Shown here piece by piece: positions 1 to 3,346 of a stretch of 6,386 bases of DNA. The number at the start of each line of letters is the position of its first letter. Within the stretch, counting starts at the first letter, position 1. The notes beneath the pieces are model-generated. The model was not told the origin of the DNA. It saw nothing but the letters and a program-made list of their open reading frames with translations, and did no database searches. The stretch covers positions 1 to 6,386 of the forward strand of contig JAIRYY010000264.1 of the NCBI GenBank assembly GCA_031267485.1. The letters run 5' to 3'. Source of the DNA: Tannerella sp. (GTDB lineage Bacteria; Bacteroidota; Bacteroidia; Bacteroidales; Tannerellaceae). The translations under genes and the position numbers were made by a program.

Positions 1-21
1 CAAAGTTTTTTGCCGGAACCG

Positions 22-51
22 TTGACTTTTACCAATTAATTTATATCTTTG
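22..51 (+). promoter_or_regulatory. Bacteroidota-type promoter of tRNA-Pro
   Basis: A -33 TTG lies at 22-24 and a -7 element TATCTTTG at 44-51, which fits TAnnTTTG exactly. They are 19 bases apart, the spacing expected of Bacteroidota housekeeping-sigma promoters. Transcription would begin a few bases after 51, giving a short leader before the tRNA starts at 68. The tRNA-Leu promoter in this window has the identical -7 octamer. Confidence 0.8.
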
Positions 52-67
52 CAGCGGCAAAACAAAA

Positions 68-141
68 CGGGATGTAGCTCAGCCCGGTAGAGTACGCGTC
101 TGGGGGGCGTGTGGTCGCAGGTTCAAATCCTGTCATCCCGA
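68..141 (+). tRNA. tRNA-Pro (anticodon GGG)
   Basis: This is a complete 74-base cloverleaf. The acceptor stem is CGGGATG (68-74) with CATCCCG (134-140), and the discriminator A is at 141. The D stem is 77-80 with 90-93. The anticodon stem is 95-99 with 107-111 around the loop CTGGGGG, which places anticodon GGG at 102-104. The T arm is 117-133 with loop TTCAAAT. The C1-G72 pair at the end of the acceptor stem is a hallmark of bacterial proline tRNA. It should read CCC and CCU codons. The 3' CCA is not encoded and must be added after transcription. Confidence 0.97.
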
Positions 142-148
142 CGGATTG

Positions 149-185
149 AAAAAAAAGGCGCTTACTTTTTGTAAGCGCTTTTTTT
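149..185 (+). terminator. Intrinsic terminator of tRNA-Pro, probably bidirectional
   Basis: A perfect 8-bp stem, GCGCTTAC (158-165) with GTAAGCGC (171-178), closes a T5 loop and is followed by seven T residues (179-185). It begins 16 bases after the tRNA. On the left the stem is flanked by eight A residues (149-156), so read on the minus strand it is also a hairpin followed by a T tract. It could therefore also stop minus-strand transcription coming from the small genes at 274-781. Confidence 0.9.
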
Positions 186-273
186 ATGGCCCTTGCTCTA
201 ATTTGGCACACCCCAAAAACCGTGCGACATTCTTGTGCGGGGCCGTTGTAATCAAAAAATAAAAGACAGGAGC

Positions 274-525
274 CTATATATTTAAGCTTTCGGCAGCATG
301 GCGTATTCTTTCGGAAAAATCCATAAGCGCGTTTTTTAGTTGTAATTTTTCCGTATAAGTAAAATCGCTTTTATTGCCGTTGCCGTCTGTTCCATCCATT
401 TTGTGATACATCCACGAACTGGATTTGCCAAAATATCTTTGCGATAATTTTGCCCATGATATATCCAACAATATATCAGACAGTAATTGTTTCACTGTTG
501 CTTGTTTTAATGTTGATGCTTTCAT
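274..525 (-). CDS. DUF5053-like small protein, possible DNA-binding protein
   Basis: This is an 83-residue, soluble, strongly helical protein with no signal peptide or membrane segment. The middle part (about residues 22-45, containing LSQRYFGKSSSWMYHKMDG) followed by a GNGN turn and a 'DFTYTEK...LKNAL' helix resembles what I remember of the Bacteroides DUF5053 family. I read it as a possible helix-turn-helix, with RYFGKSSSW as the turn and recognition helix. No function is established. The start is ATG at 523-525; the sequence before it is A/T-rich with no Shine-Dalgarno motif, as is common in Bacteroidota. It lies 52 bases downstream of the other small gene on the same strand, so the two may be co-transcribed. 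Both are far more AT-rich than the parC operon, suggesting acquired accessory DNA. I am confident it is coding; the family call is from memory. Confidence 0.65.
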   Translation of the reverse strand: MKASTLKQATVKQLLSDILLDISWAKLSQRYFGKSSSWMYHKMDGTDGNGNKSDFTYTEKLQLKNALMDFSERIRHAAESLNI

Positions 526-577
526 ATTAATAATATTTTTTTTGAAGTTTCACCCGCTAAGACGGAACTTTGGTTGA

Positions 578-781
578 TTAATCATTTTTGTTGTCGTACA
601 ACAAGTTTTCAAATAACTTTAACACGTGCCATTCAAGTTGCGATGAAGGATTGTACTGTGATTTTTTGAAGTTCCGAATGGCTTCTATCAATTCCCATTC
701 TTCGTCCGTTAAAGCTTTTTTCTTTTTAATTACGGCGCAAAAATAATACGAATTATCGTACAAAATAAATCTTTCAGTCAA
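578..781 (-). CDS. Small hypothetical protein with TTG start
   Basis: This is a 67-residue protein that I do not recognise as a named family. It starts MTERFILYDNSYYFCAVI, then has a lysine run (19-22). A predicted helix follows, built on LTDEEWELIEAIRNFKKS, and then a second helix, LEWHVLKLFENLL. The pattern 'LTxEEWELIEAIRNF ... LEWxxxxLFxxL' recalls small accessory proteins in Bacteroidales genomes. There is no signal peptide or membrane segment. The only plausible start near the 5' end is TTG at 779-781, with an in-frame TAA directly before it (782-784) and no in-frame ATG anywhere in the gene. It may therefore be a real gene with a rare start or one that has lost its original 5' end. It is AT-rich, on the same strand as the DUF5053-like gene, and probably in the same transcript. 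Confidence 0.55.
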   Translation of the reverse strand: MTERFILYDNSYYFCAVIKKKKALTDEEWELIEAIRNFKKSQYNPSSQLEWHVLKLFENLLYDNKND

Positions 782-843
782 TTATTTTTTTAACCGGTTT
801 TCCGGGCGGCGTCGGGGAGGCGTTTGCCATGCACGGCACAGAT

Positions 844-883
844 AAAAAAAATCTCTGAAATTCCGACAGGATTTCAGAGATTT
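844..883 (-). terminator. Strong intrinsic terminator after tRNA-Leu
   Basis: The 13-bp arms at 849-861 and 871-883 (AAATCTCTGAAAT and its complement) are perfect and enclose a 9-base loop. On the minus strand the hairpin runs into eight T residues (complement of the A run 844-851). It lies 13 bases past the 3' end of tRNA-Leu. With no terminator visible after the S41 gene, it may also end the whole parC-DUF3316-S41 transcript. Confidence 0.92.
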
Positions 884-896
884 GCTTTTCAGGCAG

Positions 897-978
897 TGCG
901 GCTGAAGGGACTCGAACCCCCACGCCGTGAAGCACCAGATCCTAAGTCTGACGTGGCTACCAATTACACCACAGCCGC
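897..978 (-). tRNA. tRNA-Leu (anticodon TAG)
   Basis: This is a class II tRNA of 82 bases. Its acceptor stem is GCGGCTG (978-972) with CAGCCGC (904-898), and discriminator A is given by position 897. The anticodon stem TCAGA/TCTGG encloses the loop CTTAGGA, placing anticodon TAG at 944-942. The long variable arm (around GTGCTTCACGGC) and A73 are leucine identity features. The T arm contains GGGGGTTCGAGTCCC. The 3' CCA is not encoded. It should read CUA and related CUN codons. Confidence 0.97.
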
Positions 979-990
979 TGATTACCGGGG

Positions 991-1021
991 CAAAGATAGG
1001 ATATTATTTTAGAATGGACAA
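991..1021 (-). promoter_or_regulatory. Bacteroidota-type promoter of tRNA-Leu
   Basis: Read on the minus strand, TTG (1021-1019) is followed after 20 bases by TATCTTTG (998-991), an exact TAnnTTTG -7 element. The tRNA begins at 978, leaving a leader of only a few bases after the expected start site. The promoter lies in the 52-base gap after the S41 gene, so the tRNA can be expressed independently of the operon. Confidence 0.78.
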
Positions 1022-1055
1022 CTGTCGCATTTATTTTTTCGGGGACAGCGGTTGT
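1018..1055 (-). repeat. Imperfect inverted repeat spanning the S41 stop codon
   Basis: ACAACTGTC at 1018-1026 is complementary to GACA(gcg)GTTGT at 1044-1055, with a three-base bulge in the right arm. The hairpin covers the last codons and stop of the S41 gene and overlaps the -33 TTG of the tRNA-Leu promoter. No T tract follows it on the minus strand, so I do not call it a terminator. It may stabilise the mRNA 3' end, or mean nothing. Confidence 0.4.
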
Positions 1056-2116
1056 TCGTGCGCCGACACGATTTTATACCGGGCGCTTTCGACTGTCGGC
1101 GTGGAGCCGGAGGTTTTTTCCCGGAGGTAGTCCAGCGCCTCTTCTATTATGGTATCTATGTTGTTCAGCTGGTCGCTTTCCCTGATGTCCACCCGGATGT
1201 CCGGGTCAACGCCGTATTCCGTATTTTCCCTGTTTGCGTCGAGTATCGGCGAGGAGGAGAACCGTACGCCCCAGCCGTTGGGCAATTCCGAATGGAACGG
1301 TAACCCGCAGCCTCCGCCGGTTTTGTCGCCGATAAGGGTGACTTGCGGGAATATTTTCATTTTGTTCACGAAATCATTCGTGGCGCTGTAGCAGCTGCGG
1401 TTTGTGAGAATTGCCACGGGACGGAGCCATTTTATCCGTTTTGTCGGTTCGAGTTCTATCGGGTACGGTTCCGAGAAGTCATTGTGTCCGGGGCCGGTCT
1501 TGTGCACGATGTATCCGACGAGTGATTTCTTTTCGGCAAAGCGCGAAGCGATACGTTCGGAATAGGCAAGCGAGCCGCCGCCATTGTTGCGGACGTCGAT
1601 GACAAGCGCCTTGCAGTCCCGGAAGTGCAGGAACACTTCGTCCAGATTGGCTTCGCCCACGGGGGTGGAAAAATTTCCGTAATACACATATCCGATACTG
1701 TCCCTCATGATGAGGTATTTCATTCCCCCGACCAGCTGGTATTCGGTGCCCAGATACCGGTTATGCACGACCGTATTGAAATTATCCGGATAGTTCTCGT
1801 GCCAGTTCCAGAATCGCGAGGTGTTGAACGTGCTGATAAGATTCGTATGCCCGTCCTGGAGTTCGGCGAGCATTTTCCCCAGCACGTTGAACAGTTCGTA
1901 CCGGTTCATCGTGTCCGCTATCTGCGGGCGGTACCGGTCGCGCACCGCATCCCAGTCGATGTTTTTATAGTCGAAGAAACAGTAATTTTCGTCTATCAGT
2001 TTCCATAGAGCTTCGAAATTGGCGTGCGGGTCGGCCGTATATTCGTCCCTTTCGTGGCATGACGGAAAGAGGAAAAACATACTTAATAGCATGGATGTAA
2101 AAACAGTTCTTTTCAT
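1031..2116 (-). CDS. S41 (tricorn/C-terminal-processing) peptidase-like lipoprotein
   Basis: This 361-residue protein starts with a lipoprotein signal, MKRTVFTSMLLSMFFLFPSC, with the lipid-anchored Cys at 20. The acidic HERDE that follows could favour surface display, as in Bacteroidota lipoprotein export signals. A helical N-terminal part (about 33-87) leads to DGHTNL (88-93). The S41 core follows: DVRNNGGGS (174-182), NRSCYSATNDF with presumed nucleophile Ser244, GDKTGGG (263-269), and ENTEYGVDPD near 297-306. The Lys found about 25 residues after the Ser in Prc/CtpA enzymes (TFGKG) is Gly here (Gly269). His90 and Ser244 therefore suggest the tricorn-like serine-peptidase arrangement. No PDZ domain is evident. 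The start is well supported by AAGGAG eight bases before the ATG. It is third in the operon, 20 bases after the DUF3316 gene. The likely role is cell-envelope proteolysis; the substrate is unknown. Confidence 0.88.
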   Translation of the reverse strand: MKRTVFTSMLLSMFFLFPSCHERDEYTADPHANFEALWKLIDENYCFFDYKNIDWDAVRDRYRPQIADTMNRYELFNVLGKMLAELQDGHTNLISTFNTSRFWNWHENYPDNFNTVVHNRYLGTEYQLVGGMKYLIMRDSIGYVYYGNFSTPVGEANLDEVFLHFRDCKALVIDVRNNGGGSLAYSERIASRFAEKKSLVGYIVHKTGPGHNDFSEPYPIELEPTKRIKWLRPVAILTNRSCYSATNDFVNKMKIFPQVTLIGDKTGGGCGLPFHSELPNGWGVRFSSSPILDANRENTEYGVDPDIRVDIRESDQLNNIDTIIEEALDYLREKTSGSTPTVESARYKIVSAHEQPLSPKK

Positions 2117-2124
2117 CGTCTTCT

Positions 2125-2130
2125 CTCCTT
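2125..2130 (-). promoter_or_regulatory. Shine-Dalgarno site of the S41 gene
   Basis: On the minus strand AAGGAG (2130-2125) stands eight bases before the ATG at 2116-2114. It is worth noting because most Bacteroidota genes lack a clear Shine-Dalgarno motif, and the other genes in this window do. It fixes the start codon of the S41 lipoprotein. Confidence 0.6.
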
Positions 2131-2136
2131 CATTGA

Positions 2137-3339
2137 TTAATAATAGGCGCTGTGAAACAGATTGCGCTTCCTCATCTCGCGGCCTCCGAATGCGACAAAT
2201 TCCTTCACGAAGCCCAGCATCACGTTGTGCGAAATGATATACCGGTCGATGTCGTGGATGTGCGTGGAATAGTAGATTCCGAAATAGCCCGCACGCAAAG
2301 TCATGCCGCCGGCCGGGAAGTCGAGCGTGAGATAGTTGCGCATCGCGAATTTGTTGTTGAAGGAATTGACGTTGAATATCTCCGCGGTATTTCCCAGGCT
2401 GAATATTTCGTAGTAGGACTGGTTGTATACCGGCGAGAAGAGTATGCCGGCAAAGGGCGTTTCAAACTGGTAGCGGATGGCAAGCGGATGTTTTCGGATA
2501 TGAAACTCATAAATCGCAAGGAGGGAAAAATTCAGGTCCACATCGGCATGTACCGTCATGGGATTGTTCCCGTTGCGCGTGTTGTATACCATACCCAGCA
2601 TCCCGCGGGCGCTGCCGCCGATTTTTATCTTGAGATACGGGTCGGGCAGGAAGAGATAGTGATAGCCGAGGGAATAATCGACAAAGGCGGAGAGGAAATT
2701 GGCGTTTTCCGCGCCGTTCATTGTGGAAGATATGTCGACGTTTACGACGTTCTGGCGCGAGACGCGGCTGTCCGGCGATTTCGTCAGGCGCATGCGTTCG
2801 TTCATGAAGCGAAAGCCGGCGCCGCCGTAGTTTTCCGGCGAGAGATACGTGTCTCTCATCCGGTATCCTCCCACGCCAACGAGCGTCCCTTCGTTTACGG
2901 AGCGGAGATTGGCATAGTCAATCCCGTCCTCATCCGTCCGCCTTACCGTTCCGCCGTCCTGTTCGATAAGAAGTTCGCTTCGCCGGACGTTTGCCTTTTT
3001 CCTGCTTTTCTCCGGCGATTCCGCTACCGTGACGGCCGTGCGCGGCGCGTCCGTCGCCACGGAGTCCTTTCGGGCCGGCGCGGCGGCGGGCGTACCGGCA
3101 GCAGCCGCAGCCGCAGCCGTTACCGCGGCCGTGTCGGCGGCGGTAATGTGGCTGTCCGGCGTTTCCGTGCGGGAGGATGCCGCCTTTTCCCTCGACAGGG
3201 CGATCAGCAGGGAGTCCGCTTTTTCCGGACTCATCCGGGGCGAGACCGCCGAATCTCCGGATAATGTCTGCGCGCTGAGCGAAATGGACAGGAACAGGCA
3301 TGCGCAAAGGGGAAGAGCTGTGGTGTTCAAATTCTTCAT
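2137..3339 (-). CDS. DUF3316-family secreted protein, probable outer-membrane protein
   Basis: This is a 400-residue protein. Residues 1-23 form a Sec signal peptide ending SLSA, with probable cleavage before Gln24. Residues 24-150 are low-complexity and rich in Ala, Thr, Pro, Ser and charged residues, including seven consecutive Ala at 75-81. From about 150 the protein becomes beta-rich, with alternating aromatic and polar residues: DTYLSPENYGGAGFRF (163-178), MNGAENANFLSAFVDYSLGYHY, a VYNTRNGNNPM segment, the conserved-looking FETPFAGILFSPVYNQSYYE, and a closing MLGFVKEFVAFGGR. This matches my memory of the Bacteroidales DUF3316 family, whose function is unknown; I infer an outer-membrane beta-barrel. 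The ATG lies 7 bases after the parC stop with no Shine-Dalgarno motif, so translation may be coupled to parC. The S41 lipoprotein gene follows after 20 bases. Confidence 0.78.
   Translation of the reverse strand: MKNLNTTALPLCACLFLSISLSAQTLSGDSAVSPRMSPEKADSLLIALSREKAASSRTETPDSHITAADTAAVTAAAAAAAGTPAAAPARKDSVATDAPRTAVTVAESPEKSRKKANVRRSELLIEQDGGTVRRTDEDGIDYANLRSVNEGTLVGVGGYRMRDTYLSPENYGGAGFRFMNERMRLTKSPDSRVSRQNVVNVDISSTMNGAENANFLSAFVDYSLGYHYLFLPDPYLKIKIGGSARGMLGMVYNTRNGNNPMTVHADVDLNFSLLAIYEFHIRKHPLAIRYQFETPFAGILFSPVYNQSYYEIFSLGNTAEIFNVNSFNNKFAMRNYLTLDFPAGGMTLRAGYFGIYYSTHIHDIDRYIISHNVMLGFVKEFVAFGGREMRKRNLFHSAYY
3070..3144 (-). repeat. Ala/Pro low-complexity coding tract in DUF3316 gene
   Basis: The DNA is made largely of GCN codons (gcagcc, gcggcg) encoding residues 66-90 of the DUF3316 protein, Ala-rich with Thr and Pro. 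It forms a flexible linker between the signal peptide and the beta-rich domain. Such GC-rich near-triplet tracts can vary in length between strains. Confidence 0.6.
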
Positions 3340-3346
3340 ATCGTTT

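Noticed and set aside
117..141. tRNA-Pro 3' end as an att site with a second copy bounding the AT-rich island
   Set aside because: I found no matching repeat of the tRNA-Pro or tRNA-Leu 3' ends elsewhere in the window and no integrase gene.
206..238. GCACA...TGTGC inverted repeat in the gap after the tRNA-Pro terminator
   Set aside because: The arms are only 5 bases long with 23 bases between them; not distinguishable from chance.
738..745. TATTTTTG on the minus strand inside the 67-residue gene as a promoter for the DUF5053-like gene
   Set aside because: The octamer fits TAnnTTTG, but the nearest TTG is only 15 bases upstream and the DNA is very AT-rich, so a chance match is likely.
2152..3264. 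Plus-strand open frame of 370 codons opposite the DUF3316 gene
   Set aside because: The minus-strand frame has a signal peptide and family-like beta-rich domain. The plus-strand product has neither and is a shadow of GC-rich coding DNA.
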